DNA of 47,128 bases from Candidatus Methanoperedens sp. BLZ2 (GTDB lineage Archaea; Halobacteriota; Methanosarcinia; Methanosarcinales; Methanoperedenaceae). Every line of letters begins with the position of its first letter. The stretch's first letter is position 1. The DNA is taken from contig NZ_NTMG01000006.1 of the NCBI RefSeq assembly GCF_002487355.1, positions 1 through 47,128 on the forward strand, given 5' to 3'. The notes below the pieces were generated by a model. It was not told where the DNA came from, ran no database searches, and worked only from the letters and a program-made list of their open reading frames with translations. Made by a program: the position numbers and the translations under genes. Of the stretch, positions 17,180 through 26,124 are shown piece by piece.

Positions 17180-18190
17180 ATGAAAAATACGATCGAAACA
17201 GGAATTTTATTAATTTTGTCGATATTGCTTTTAACCAGTGTGGCAAACGCTGCGGACACAGGCTGGGTGGCTCCGGGCGCAAATACAGGTGGATCAGGGG
17301 TGTCAAATCCACAAAATGCTCACATTGATAATACTTTATATGCATCCTTCTCCAACAATGGTTATTGGAACTGGTATGGTTATGCCTTATCCTCAATTCC
17401 TTCCGGGAGTATTATAGATGGTATTGAAGTAAACGCAAAAGGACGTGAATCTTCTGGTTGTAGTAGTTGTTATATGCGATTGCGACTAAGCTATGATGGC
17501 GGGGCGACCTGGACAAGTTATATCAATACTGCATCTTCATTTTAGACAACTACCATTTCGAATCATATTGCCGGAGGCCAGACAAATAAGTGGGGTCGTG
17601 ATTGGACAAGAGACGAGATAGTGAATAATCTTAGAGTTCAGGCAAATTGGATTGGTTCTACTTCAGGACGTCTTACCTATCTTCCTGTAAGAATATATTA
17701 TACTGAAGCGGTTGATATAACCCCACCCGTAATTACGTTAACAGGTCTAAGTTCGGTGACCGTCGAAGCAGGTTCAGTATATACCGATGCCGGGGCAACT
17801 GCACAGGACAATATTGATGGTGACCTTACTTCATCCATCGTAACAGGAGGTCTTCCGGTCAATACGAACGTACTCGGACCTCACACAGTTACTTATGATG
17901 TGACTGACTTTTCAGGGACTGTCATCGATAGCGTCCCAGCACATACACCACTTGCAGGAGTAATAGTTTCAACAACAGGCGGAATTTTATCAGTTACAGA
18001 TGGATCCGGAAAATATTCACTTGTTGTCAATAAAGGATCATATCCATTGGCCGCATCGTATGATATCAGATATTATACAAATAGCTCTGTGACCGTATCC
18101 ACAACGGGATTCACCAGTGTGACGCAGGATATCGAACTTGAATTGAAACCAACTGGAAATATAACAGGGGTTGTCAGTGTAAATGTTTAA
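17180..18190 (+). pseudogene. Secreted Ig-like (DUF5011) protein with in-frame TAG codon
   Basis: Two open pieces, 17180-17545 and 17546-18190, are in the same frame, separated only by TAG at 17543-17545. Reading through gives 336 codons with continuous sense on both sides. The protein has a signal peptide (about 7-24, ending ANAAD) and a beta-rich domain with a CSSC motif that spans the TAG. A DUF5011-type Ig-like domain comes next (about 180-250; pattern VEAGSVYTDAGATAQDNIDG). The shared regulatory-like domain ends it (LKPTGNITGVVSVNV). It may be a nonsense pseudogene, a readthrough or pyrrolysine codon, or a sequencing error. TAG is used as an ordinary stop elsewhere here (for example at 1858), which argues against a global code change. 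No ribosome site is obvious before ATG 17180. Confidence 0.7.
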
Positions 18191-18205
18191 TGAGCATAGA
18201 CAATT

Positions 18206-18239
18206 CCGGGATGCCTGGCATGATAGGCAGGCGCTCCCG
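18206..18239 (+). terminator. GC-rich hairpin, first of two related copies
   Basis: CGGGA-T-GCCTG pairs with CAGGC-G-CTCCCG after the Ig-like gene. The start ATTCCGGGATGCCTGGCAT is nearly repeated at 22851 after another gene of this locus, so the two 3' ends share an element. Confidence 0.5.
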
Positions 18240-18458
18240 ACTGTATATGTGCTGGAGAACTCGAGCTAACTCTATACGAACTCACGAAGTCTGAAATTTT
18301 GAGTTTTACACACTCTGATGCCGGTGTATGTTAGATGGAAAATTTATGATACTAATAGTAATTATAATAATGCCCCTAATATAAAAAAGAAAGTTTTAAA
18401 TACTTGCAGATATCTCTCAAATCCAGAACGGGTAGAAACTTTAGAGTGATGACCCGAA

Positions 18459-18465
18459 GGATAGG
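18459..18465 (+). promoter_or_regulatory. GGATAGG leader before the beta-helix gene
   Basis: AAGGATAGGTGG lies nine bases or less before ATG 18474 and can act as its ribosome site. A TATA-like TTTTAAATA at about 18394-18402 would give a leader of about 50 nt. Confidence 0.4.
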
Positions 18466-18473
18466 TGGTAAAA

Positions 18474-21005
18474 ATGGTATCATATAACTTTTACAGAGGG
18501 CACCTCAGAACAGAGGTTGGAATAGCAATATTATTGATCATGTTGATGGTCAGCAGTGCAGATGCAGCTGTTCTTGAGGTAAACTCAAATCATGGGTCAG
18601 GAATACAAAGCATTGTTTATCCCACAATTCAAGGTGCTATAGACGGTGCAAGTGACGGGGATTTAATTATAGTCACAGCAGGTACATATTATGAAAATTT
18701 GACTATTTCAAATAAAATCAACCTTACGATAACAGGGGCCGGGATCGGTTCAACGATCATCCAGCCGAATGTTCTAAAGACTGCAGGTGTGGCACATAAA
18801 TATGATACTGATATGCGTGTTGCATTATTTGTGAATAGATCAACGAACTTGACAATTCAGGGTGTGACTATTTCAGGAAGCGGTCTTGCCCCCAATGCAG
18901 TAGTTTTCTGGAATGCAGCAAGCGGGGAGATCAAAGACGCAAGGATAACGGATACGACTCCTATCACGGGGGTTCAGACAGGGCAGGGGGTAGCAGTTGA
19001 TGCAAGTTCAGGCATGACAAGTTCCCTGAACCTGACAAATGTTCAGATCAACGGGTTTAATAAGAACGGCATTGATGCAGTAGATGGAAACGGGGGAACC
19101 AGTCCTGGCACTATTATAGTGAACTTAAATGGTGGGAGTATAACGGGTTTTGGTCCAACCGATAGGATAGCCCAGAATGGTATTCTCTTCTGGGAACGCG
19201 CCGGGGGCACAGTTGGCGGTTCCATCAATGGAGTGAGCATTTCTAATTTAGATTATACTCCCACAGACAATGAAGCATCAGGAATTTTGGGTTTCGTAGG
19301 TGGTCCGGATTCGATATCTAATAGCGTATTCTCAAATGTTGAGTTAGATATTTACGCAAGTGAAAATATCGATGCAAGCATTGGCAACACATTCGATGGA
19401 GTTGCAGCAAGCAGCGCCACAGATGCCCAGCTATTTGCCATCGAGGACATGATCTACCATAAAATCGATAATGCAACCCTAACTCTTGGCCTGGTAACGA
19501 TCAAGCCGAACAATGTTTATGTTACTCCTGCCAGCGGCTCTATCAAGCGCGGTATTGATGCAGTCCCCATCGGCGGCACAGTTAACGTGGCTCCAGGGAC
19601 GTATACGGAACCATCGACGATCGGTCCACAGATTTCGATAAGCAAGGATTTGTCGATAGTGGGTGCGGATAAAACTACAACAATAATTAAACCTTCGGCT
19701 GATACAGGAGTCGGACTTACAACTAATGATGTCAACGGATGGTTCCTTATTGATCCGGGAGTTACTTTTGATCTAAGCAATGTGACTCTGGATGGTGATG
19801 GAAAGAATATATCCCAGGCTATTCGTTCGCATGGTTCAGGGACGATCCAGAACAATATTATAAAGAATATGGGGTATAATCCTTCAACTGCCTACAAAGG
19901 CATGGGCATTGTTACGTTTGATGCTAATATGTTGATAAGAAACAACGAATTATCGAACATTGGCAGGATCGGCATCTACGTAGGCTCAGGTGTTACGAAC
20001 TCGGTGATCAGCGGAAATACATATACTGGTAAAGGAAATGGCAACTGGCTCGACTACGGAATTGAAGTGGGAAGAGGAGGGAATGCCACAATTACCGATA
20101 ATACGGTCTGTAATTGTACAGGCGTTGCAACCGTGGACGGATCGACATCAGCAGGCATTCTGGTAACGACTTATTATAACCCCGGAACATCTGCCACGAT
20201 CACTGGCAATAATATATGCAATAACTCTGTCGGCATCGCGGTTGGATACAATGACGCAGATGCAAGCACAGTTATTGCGCATTATAATAATCTCACTGGC
20301 AATGGTGAAGGTGTAAACAGCACAAATGCAACTGTTGACGCCACACTCAACTGGTGGGGCAGCGATTCAGGCCCCGGACATGTTGGACCGGGAAGTGGAG
20401 ATAATGTAAGCATCAATGTCCTTTATGATCCATGGCTTCCCGTTGATCTCACCCCTCCCGCAAGTGTAACAGACCTTGTGAATATGAGCTATGCGACGAA
20501 CTATATCAACTGGACATGGACTGATCCAGCCGATCTGGATTTTGAAAAAGTGTTGATATACCTGGATGGGGTTTCAATGGGTGAAGTCCCAATAGGAGTT
20601 CAATTCTACAATGCAATAGTTTCTCCAGGAACTTACACCATCGGGACAAAAACAGTTGATGAGAGAGGAAATATCAATGCTACCATGAAGACGCATACTG
20701 CAACCACGATACTTCCATTGGTAAGGTTCATCAACGGCACAGTATTTGAAAGTCCTGATCCCCTCGCTGGCATCCCTGGAGTGACCATCACTATAGGCAG
20801 CCAAACAACCACAACGAATGCAACAGGCTTCTATTCGTTCGCGGTTCCTGATGGCTCATACAGCCTTACAGCAACATTAGATCCCACATATTATTCCAAT
20901 AGCTCGATCCCGGTCTCAACGACAGGGGAAACTGTTGTGGTGCAGGACATTAAACTTCAATTAAAACCTACAGGAACAATATCCGGAAGTGTTAAAATAG
21001 GATAA
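18474..21005 (+). CDS. Secreted right-handed beta-helix protein with FN3-like and shared C-terminal domain
   Basis: A protein of 843 residues from ATG 18474; the frame also has a GTG at 18465, but that overlaps the ribosome site. The signal segment (about 14-32) ends SADAAV. A long parallel beta-helix (about 35-640) shows pectate-lyase-like rungs, starting with TIQGAIDGASDGDLIIV and repeating G-x-x-I-x-x-N patterns such as ISGNTYTG, ITDNTVCN and ITGNNICN. A fibronectin-III-like domain follows (about 660-745; NYINWTWTDPADLDFEKV), then the regulatory-like domain ending LKPTGTISGSVKIG. Such helices bind or cleave polysaccharide; no catalytic residues were identified, so a structural adhesin is as likely. 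The next gene starts 40 bp downstream, suggesting one operon. Confidence 0.88.
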   Translation: MVSYNFYRGHLRTEVGIAILLIMLMVSSADAAVLEVNSNHGSGIQSIVYPTIQGAIDGASDGDLIIVTAGTYYENLTISNKINLTITGAGIGSTIIQPNVLKTAGVAHKYDTDMRVALFVNRSTNLTIQGVTISGSGLAPNAVVFWNAASGEIKDARITDTTPITGVQTGQGVAVDASSGMTSSLNLTNVQINGFNKNGIDAVDGNGGTSPGTIIVNLNGGSITGFGPTDRIAQNGILFWERAGGTVGGSINGVSISNLDYTPTDNEASGILGFVGGPDSISNSVFSNVELDIYASENIDASIGNTFDGVAASSATDAQLFAIEDMIYHKIDNATLTLGLVTIKPNNVYVTPASGSIKRGIDAVPIGGTVNVAPGTYTEPSTIGPQISISKDLSIVGADKTTTIIKPSADTGVGLTTNDVNGWFLIDPGVTFDLSNVTLDGDGKNISQAIRSHGSGTIQNNIIKNMGYNPSTAYKGMGIVTFDANMLIRNNELSNIGRIGIYVGSGVTNSVISGNTYTGKGNGNWLDYGIEVGRGGNATITDNTVCNCTGVATVDGSTSAGILVTTYYNPGTSATITGNNICNNSVGIAVGYNDADASTVIAHYNNLTGNGEGVNSTNATVDATLNWWGSDSGPGHVGPGSGDNVSINVLYDPWLPVDLTPPASVTDLVNMSYATNYINWTWTDPADLDFEKVLIYLDGVSMGEVPIGVQFYNAIVSPGTYTIGTKTVDERGNINATMKTHTATTILPLVRFINGTVFESPDPLAGIPGVTITIGSQTTTTNATGFYSFAVPDGSYSLTATLDPTYYSNSSIPVSTTGETVVVQDIKLQLKPTGTISGSVKIG

Positions 21006-21045
21006 TGAGGTTTTATATTTTTTCAGAAATCCATGAGAGGGAGAA

Positions 21046-22830
21046 ATGATTCAAAATAAAAAAAATAAACGGTGGAAAGTCTTAAGAAACGCGATCGGAA
21101 TAACTATTTTGTTCCTGATCCTGGGATATGGCGGGGCTCTTGGTGCAACAATAACTCAATGCGGCAATATTGACTCATCAGGGGACTACGTACTTGGCCA
21201 GGATATCTGGAGCACAGGGAACATGGCAGTTTCGTCTTGCATTAATATAACCTCAAGCAATGTGGTTTTTGATGGTGAAAGCCATTATATTATTGGCAAT
21301 TCAGCAGAGGTTGGTACGATCGGGGTTTACGTAAATAATCCGGCAAGCATTATTATAAATGTAACTGTAAAAAATGTGAACGTTACCCGGTGGGACTCTG
21401 GAATTTATCTAAAGGATTCATCTGATAATAATGTCACAGGCAACAATGCCTCAAATAACTCAAATGGGATAAAATTGTTTAATTCCAGCAATAATTTTAT
21501 CTATAACAATTATTTTAACAATACAAATAATGTTATAATTGACTCAAGTGTAAATTATTGGAATACAACAAAACTATCGGGAAAAAACATTATCAATGGC
21601 TCTTATATGGGAGGCAACTTCTGGGCAGACCCGGGCGGTAACGGCTGGAGCCAGACATGCCCGGTCAATAATATTTATGGGATGTGCGATTCACCATACA
21701 TTATCAATTCTGCCAACAAAGATTTCCTGCCGCTTACGAAATTACTCCCAACGCAAAGGTTCATTACCGGCACGGTGAGGGACAGTGTTACTAAAATGGG
21801 TATTGCAGGGGTGAATGTATCTCTTAATAACAGCAACTCAACTATTACCGATGCAATGGGGTTCTATTCTTTCGTGGTAGAGCCAGGTACATTTGAAATT
21901 ACGGCGACTTTTGATATAAGGTATTATACGAATAATTCGGTAATCGTTTCGACAGTATCAAATCCTGTTGTGGAGCAGGACATTTTACTTGTTAAGAAGC
22001 CAACAGGAACGATAACAGGTAAGGTGTCCGGGTACAGTACGATTATAATATCTTCGCCTGAAAATATCTTTTACCACACAACTGATATTCCATTAATTGT
22101 TTCAGCAGATAAAGTAATCAGTTTATGGCAATATAGCTTGAATGGTGCAGTTAATGTCACATTCACACCACCTATCACTATAACAGCTTCACAGGGACAG
22201 AATAACCTGGTCGTATATGCACAGGATTCAACAGGCAATTGGGGTTCAAGTTCGGTTTCATTTTCTGTGGATTCGATACCTCCGGCGTCTGTGGATAACC
22301 TTCAGAATGTAAGCTATGCCCTTGATTATATCAACTGGACATGGGCTGACCCGGCAGATGAGGATTTCGAAAAGGTGCTTGTGTATCTTGATGGTGTCCC
22401 GCAGGGTGAGGTTCCAAAAGGAGTGATGTATTACAACGCTACTGGCCTGGAACAGGCAACATACACTATCGGTACAAGAACAGTGGATATCAATGGCACT
22501 GAAAATGCGACCCTGAGGACGCATACAGCAGCCACAATTCTTCCGGCAGAAAGGTACATTAACGGTACAGTAATGGAAAAAGGCACCACAAACGGCATTT
22601 CTGGTGTAACAGTGACCACCAATACCTTAGTTTCAACAATGACGAATGAAACAGGATTCTATTCACTGTCCCTTACTTCAGGCTCGTTTGACCTTACGGC
22701 AATGCTTGAGCCAGGGTACTATACTAACAGTTCGGTATCGGTGTCAACAGAATTGAGAGCTGTTACGATACAGGATATCGAACTTGAATTGAAACCTACG
22801 GGGAATATAACAGGGACTGTCAGCGGATAA
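21046..22830 (+). CDS. Secreted NosD-like beta-helix protein with two copies of the shared domain
   Basis: A protein of 594 residues; GAGGGAG lies just before ATG 21046. The signal segment (about 14-34) ends LGATI. A short NosD/CASH-type beta-helix (about 40-225) shows GIYLKDSSDNNVTGNN and GIKLFNSSNNFIYNNYF rungs. A first regulatory-like domain (about 237-325) ends KPTGTITGKVSG, here internal. An Ig-like domain (about 330-405), an FN3-like domain (about 410-500; YINWTWADPADEDFEKV) and the terminal copy ending LKPTGNITGTVSG follow. The FN3 and terminal parts are clearly paralogous to the upstream gene. The internal copy shows that the KPTG segment also links to further domains, which bears on whether it is a sorting signal. 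Confidence 0.88.
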   Translation: MIQNKKNKRWKVLRNAIGITILFLILGYGGALGATITQCGNIDSSGDYVLGQDIWSTGNMAVSSCINITSSNVVFDGESHYIIGNSAEVGTIGVYVNNPASIIINVTVKNVNVTRWDSGIYLKDSSDNNVTGNNASNNSNGIKLFNSSNNFIYNNYFNNTNNVIIDSSVNYWNTTKLSGKNIINGSYMGGNFWADPGGNGWSQTCPVNNIYGMCDSPYIINSANKDFLPLTKLLPTQRFITGTVRDSVTKMGIAGVNVSLNNSNSTITDAMGFYSFVVEPGTFEITATFDIRYYTNNSVIVSTVSNPVVEQDILLVKKPTGTITGKVSGYSTIIISSPENIFYHTTDIPLIVSADKVISLWQYSLNGAVNVTFTPPITITASQGQNNLVVYAQDSTGNWGSSSVSFSVDSIPPASVDNLQNVSYALDYINWTWADPADEDFEKVLVYLDGVPQGEVPKGVMYYNATGLEQATYTIGTRTVDINGTENATLRTHTAATILPAERYINGTVMEKGTTNGISGVTVTTNTLVSTMTNETGFYSLSLTSGSFDLTAMLEPGYYTNSSVSVSTELRAVTIQDIELELKPTGNITGTVSG

Positions 22831-22850
22831 CGGTGCGAATAATAAAGGCA

Positions 22851-22890
22851 ATTCCGGGAGGCCTGGCATAACAGCCGGGCACCCTGGAAT
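22851..22890 (+). terminator. GC-rich hairpin, second related copy
   Basis: A 17-nt arm (22851-22867, starting ATTCC) pairs imperfectly with a 17-nt arm ending GGAAT (22874-22890) around ATAACA. It follows the NosD-like gene by 20 bp and resembles the hairpin at 18206. Confidence 0.55.
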
Positions 22891-22927
22891 AACAACAAGA
22901 TATATATTATATATATATATATGTATA

Positions 22928-22947
22928 ATATAGTAAGAATACTATAT
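22928..22947. promoter_or_regulatory. Inverted repeat and AT tract upstream of the four-repeat protein
   Basis: ATATAGTA-AGAA-TACTATAT is a perfect 8-bp inverted repeat, just after an (AT)n tract at about 22900-22920. A TATA-like TATATAA (22966-22972) follows, so the palindrome lies where an upstream operator would sit. Confidence 0.4.
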
Positions 22948-23004
22948 GAAATTAAGAACGAAAGGTATATAAGATAATGAATCTTAGATATTTTATCCAC
23001 TTTA

Positions 23005-23012
23005 GGATAGGA
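23005..23012 (+). promoter_or_regulatory. GGATAGGA leader before the four-repeat protein
   Basis: GGATAGGAGAG lies five bases before ATG 23020, and AGGAGAG is a sensible ribosome site. Confidence 0.45.
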
Positions 23013-23019
23013 GAGTTTA

Positions 23020-24684
23020 ATGAAAATAATTGAAAATATGACAAACGGCTATCGGAAGATAGCGTCAGGAATAGCAATAGTGGCATTTTTAACATTAATG
23101 TACTTCGCATTGATCCCGGGCGGAACAATGGCAACATCATTCGTTACCGCAGTCAGTGGCGACCCGATAATCGGAGCATTCATTAAGCTTGTGGATTATC
23201 CGCAGTATAATGCTACATCAACGGGTCCACTTGGGGAATATACATTGAATAATGTGCCGTATGATGCAATAGCAGGAGGATCGACCTATACAATGAGAAC
23301 TCGTGCGACCGGATATGCTCTAAATACTACCACCGTTTTTATTAACGGAGCGAGTGCGACTAAAGACATTCAATTAATACCTGGTTATAAATACACGGCG
23401 GCTGGCCAGATATACGGGGGCCAGTGGAGAACTAATTTCATAGTCGGTAATCTGGGGACCCAAGATACAACCTTAGATGTTAACTTTATTGATTTGTCAG
23501 GTATCACCAGGAATAATTCAGAGGATGTAATTTCAAATATGGCCTCAAAAGATTACACCTGGTTTGATAGAGCAGGTGCTATTGAAGGATCAGGAACAAT
23601 AACTTCTGAACAGTTAATTGATACAGTAACCTTACAGAGAAGTAGTTCAGCAGGTAAAATAGGATTCTTTGAAGGAACACCATTGAACATCGAAAAAACC
23701 CAATGGTTTATGCCAGGTATGATCTTCTCTGGCCAGTGGAGATCAGGGTTTAAAGTTCTGAATCTTGGAACCGTTGATGCGGATGTGACTATGTATTGGT
23801 ATAATTCAACCGGTGAATTGATAAACACAATAACCAGAACAATACCCCCAAATGCTGCGCCATATTATGATTGGAATACATATGGGTTAATTGCAAGCGG
23901 TAACTCACCACAAGCAGCTGAAGGTACTGTTACTATCGTCTCTAACAATGCTCAACCCCTCAGTGTAACCGCATCCCAGGCAAGTGAAACCGCAGGGAAA
24001 TTTGGGTTCTGGAACGGCATTTATATGAATGACCAGAAAACTGATGTATTTGTTACAGGTCAATTATGGTATAATCCAGCATGGAGATCAGGCTTTAAAG
24101 TAGCGAACATTGGTTCAGTTGATGCTGATGTAACTATGTATTTCTATAATTCTGCAGGCACTTTGATAAATACTGTCAACAGAATTGTATCACCAAAAGC
24201 ATCACCATACTTTGATTGGTATACATATGGATTTGTTCCAAGCGGAAATGTTGCAAGCGACGGCACTGTCAGGGTAGTATCAAATAATGGTACACCTATA
24301 TATGTGGTAGAAAGCCAGGCCAGTGAAGTTTCAGGGTTTATTGATTTCTATCAGGGTGTAGAAATTAATGGAAATAAGACTGCTGGCCTCATTAACCTGA
24401 AATTTGGAGGCGGTGAGCGAAGTGGATTCAAGATTGCAAATCCAGGGAATTCGCCAATAACTGCTACTATCAAATTCTATAACGCCACTGGAGGACTTCT
24501 AAGAACTGAAACCGGTTTTAGTGTTCCTGCGAAAGGATCGCCATATCTTGCCTGGAATTCGTATACAACAGAACCTTCAGGTTCAGTGACTGTGGAAGCA
24601 ACAGACAGGATCAGTGTTACAGCAAGCTTCGCAAGTGATACAGAAAGCAAAATGGGTATGTTCAAAGGAATAGCCGGACAATAA
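23020..24684 (+). CDS. Secreted surface protein with four beta-sandwich-like repeats
   Basis: A protein of 554 residues behind GGATAGGAG. The signal region (about 16-39) ends TMATS. Residues about 40-118 resemble a carboxypeptidase-regulatory-like domain. Four repeats of about 110 residues follow, each opening with a W-R or E-R-[ST]-[GN]-F-[KI] pattern (QWRTNFIVGNLG, QWRSGFKVLNLG, AWRSGFKVANIG, ERSGFKIANPG). Each contains a Y-N-[SA]-[TA]-G strand and a SQAS/SFAS-E-[TSV] strand. I do not recognise a named family. It lacks the KPTG ending of its neighbours, so it may be a surface-layer or scaffold component that uses another route. It ends in a strong terminator shared with the convergent gene. 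Confidence 0.85.
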   Translation: MKIIENMTNGYRKIASGIAIVAFLTLMYFALIPGGTMATSFVTAVSGDPIIGAFIKLVDYPQYNATSTGPLGEYTLNNVPYDAIAGGSTYTMRTRATGYALNTTTVFINGASATKDIQLIPGYKYTAAGQIYGGQWRTNFIVGNLGTQDTTLDVNFIDLSGITRNNSEDVISNMASKDYTWFDRAGAIEGSGTITSEQLIDTVTLQRSSSAGKIGFFEGTPLNIEKTQWFMPGMIFSGQWRSGFKVLNLGTVDADVTMYWYNSTGELINTITRTIPPNAAPYYDWNTYGLIASGNSPQAAEGTVTIVSNNAQPLSVTASQASETAGKFGFWNGIYMNDQKTDVFVTGQLWYNPAWRSGFKVANIGSVDADVTMYFYNSAGTLINTVNRIVSPKASPYFDWYTYGFVPSGNVASDGTVRVVSNNGTPIYVVESQASEVSGFIDFYQGVEINGNKTAGLINLKFGGGERSGFKIANPGNSPITATIKFYNATGGLLRTETGFSVPAKGSPYLAWNSYTTEPSGSVTVEATDRISVTASFASDTESKMGMFKGIAGQ

Positions 24685-24717
24685 AGTGAATTATTATTCA
24701 CTTTATTTTCATTTTTT
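24683..24717. terminator. Bidirectional terminator between convergent genes
   Basis: AAAGTGAA (24683-24690) pairs with TTCACTTT (24697-24704) around a 6-nt loop, followed by ATTTTCATTTTTTT. It overlaps the end of the plus-strand gene and precedes the stop of the minus-strand gene at 24709. Confidence 0.65.
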
Positions 24718-25956
24718 TGCGGTTAAAACAATAACCGATCCAAATTTTGTATTATATTCTTTTTGTAGCCTAATTATTTTATGAATTAGATTTCCAACGA
24801 TTGATTTTCTTTTTTCCCTATGATAAAAAGCTCCGCCCCCGGACGTAAAATAATGGAGGAATAATTGATAAAAATCATCGATCAACGGTGGTATTACAAA
24901 AAATCTCTCCTGACTAACAGAAGAAAAGTCAGCTTGTTTTAGACTGGATATTATATCTGCGGATTTAAGAGGACTATATGGGCCAAAAAAAGAATATATC
25001 CCGGATTTTCGAATATCATCATCAAATTTTATTTTAATTAATCTATGAATCAATCCATAAAGAGAATTCCTGGACCTGAAAACAATTATGAATCTACCAT
25101 CATCCTCGAGAACACGTTTGATCTCTGAAAATAGTTTATCATAAGCTTGGGGCGGAATTCGTTCAAGTTTGAAAACACAAATCGCATTAGATATACTTTT
25201 ATCTTTTAATGGAATAAAATCATCATAAATGAGCGGTTCGATTTTTCTATTAACAGCATATGTTGTGAACAGTGATGTTTCGCTTCCGAGGTTTAAACTA
25301 AAAATCTTCATGTCAGGATAATTATTAAGTAATGAGCCGTCATAAGAAAATATATCCAGGATATTATCATATTTTTCTCTTGAAAGTATATTTTGAATTA
25401 ATTTTATTTCCATTTCATTGACAATGTCCATTCTTGTTCCAAGATCGGTTTTTCTGCAATAACGTTCCTGGAAATCTCTCACTGAACTGAGTGTCCATTT
25501 ATTGGCATCATGGGAGAATGTCTCTTTGCTATATTTAGAAAAATAATTTTGATGTACAATTTCTTCAAGTGCTCTTCTTTTTGGTGGAGGTAGCTGTTTT
25601 TCAGGATATCCCAGCAGTATGAAGGCCACTATAAAAAGCTCATCTGGAATATTCAGTATTTGTTTGACTTTTATCTCTTTTCCGAAGCTATTAAGGTATA
25701 GTGAACCAATCCCCAATGAAGTCGCCACGAGGAGCATGTTTTCAATAGCAGCAGATGCACTTTGTATCCCTTCTTTGATATTTCCTGAATGATAACACAC
25801 AGCAATTGCAATAGGTGCTTTCAAAATAAGCTTTGAAGCACCAGCTTCCGTGGTCAATCTTATTTTCAGATCATTATCCTTTATAATGATAAATTGCCAT
25901 AATTGTTGATTGCAGGCAGAAGGTGCCCATTGAGCACTTTCTAAAATCAAATTCAA
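24709..25956 (-). CDS. Nitroreductase-like / SAM methyltransferase fusion
   Basis: A protein of 415 residues from the first standard start (TTG 25956). The N-terminal part (to about 135) is nitroreductase-like: ESAQWAPSACNQQLWQFIII, then APIAIAVCY and ASAAIENMLLVATSLGIGSLYL. The FMN-binding start of the family, IKTRRSVRSF, is present in frame upstream but has no ATG, GTG or TTG before a stop at 26053-26055. An ATT at 26041-26043, six bases after GAGGT, is a possible start. The C-terminal part (about 185-415) looks like a class I methyltransferase (ILDIFSYDGSLL motif I; AICVFKLERIPPQAYDKLFSEIKRVLEDDGRFIIVF), though motif I is degenerate. The substrate is unknown. It is divergent from the toroid gene at 26125 and shares that promoter region. 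Confidence 0.8.
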   Translation of the reverse strand: MNLILESAQWAPSACNQQLWQFIIIKDNDLKIRLTTEAGASKLILKAPIAIAVCYHSGNIKEGIQSASAAIENMLLVATSLGIGSLYLNSFGKEIKVKQILNIPDELFIVAFILLGYPEKQLPPPKRRALEEIVHQNYFSKYSKETFSHDANKWTLSSVRDFQERYCRKTDLGTRMDIVNEMEIKLIQNILSREKYDNILDIFSYDGSLLNNYPDMKIFSLNLGSETSLFTTYAVNRKIEPLIYDDFIPLKDKSISNAICVFKLERIPPQAYDKLFSEIKRVLEDDGRFIIVFRSRNSLYGLIHRLIKIKFDDDIRKSGIYSFFGPYSPLKSADIISSLKQADFSSVSQERFFVIPPLIDDFYQLFLHYFTSGGGAFYHREKRKSIVGNLIHKIIRLQKEYNTKFGSVIVLTAKK

Positions 25957-26124
25957 ACAATCATCAGGTATCTTTATGGGTAAAAAAGATCTTACACTTC
26001 TTCTGGTTTTAATTATATCGAATATTGGATTTTCTACTGTAATATAAATACCTCAATAAATCTAAATTTAGAATTGCTACAAATCTATCTATTGATAATC
26101 ATAAGTATTAAATAGTTATTACTT

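Noticed and set aside
22977-23033. Upstream mini-ORF before the four-repeat protein
   Set aside because: Its ATG lies only about 8 bp after the TATA-like box, so it would precede the likely transcription start.
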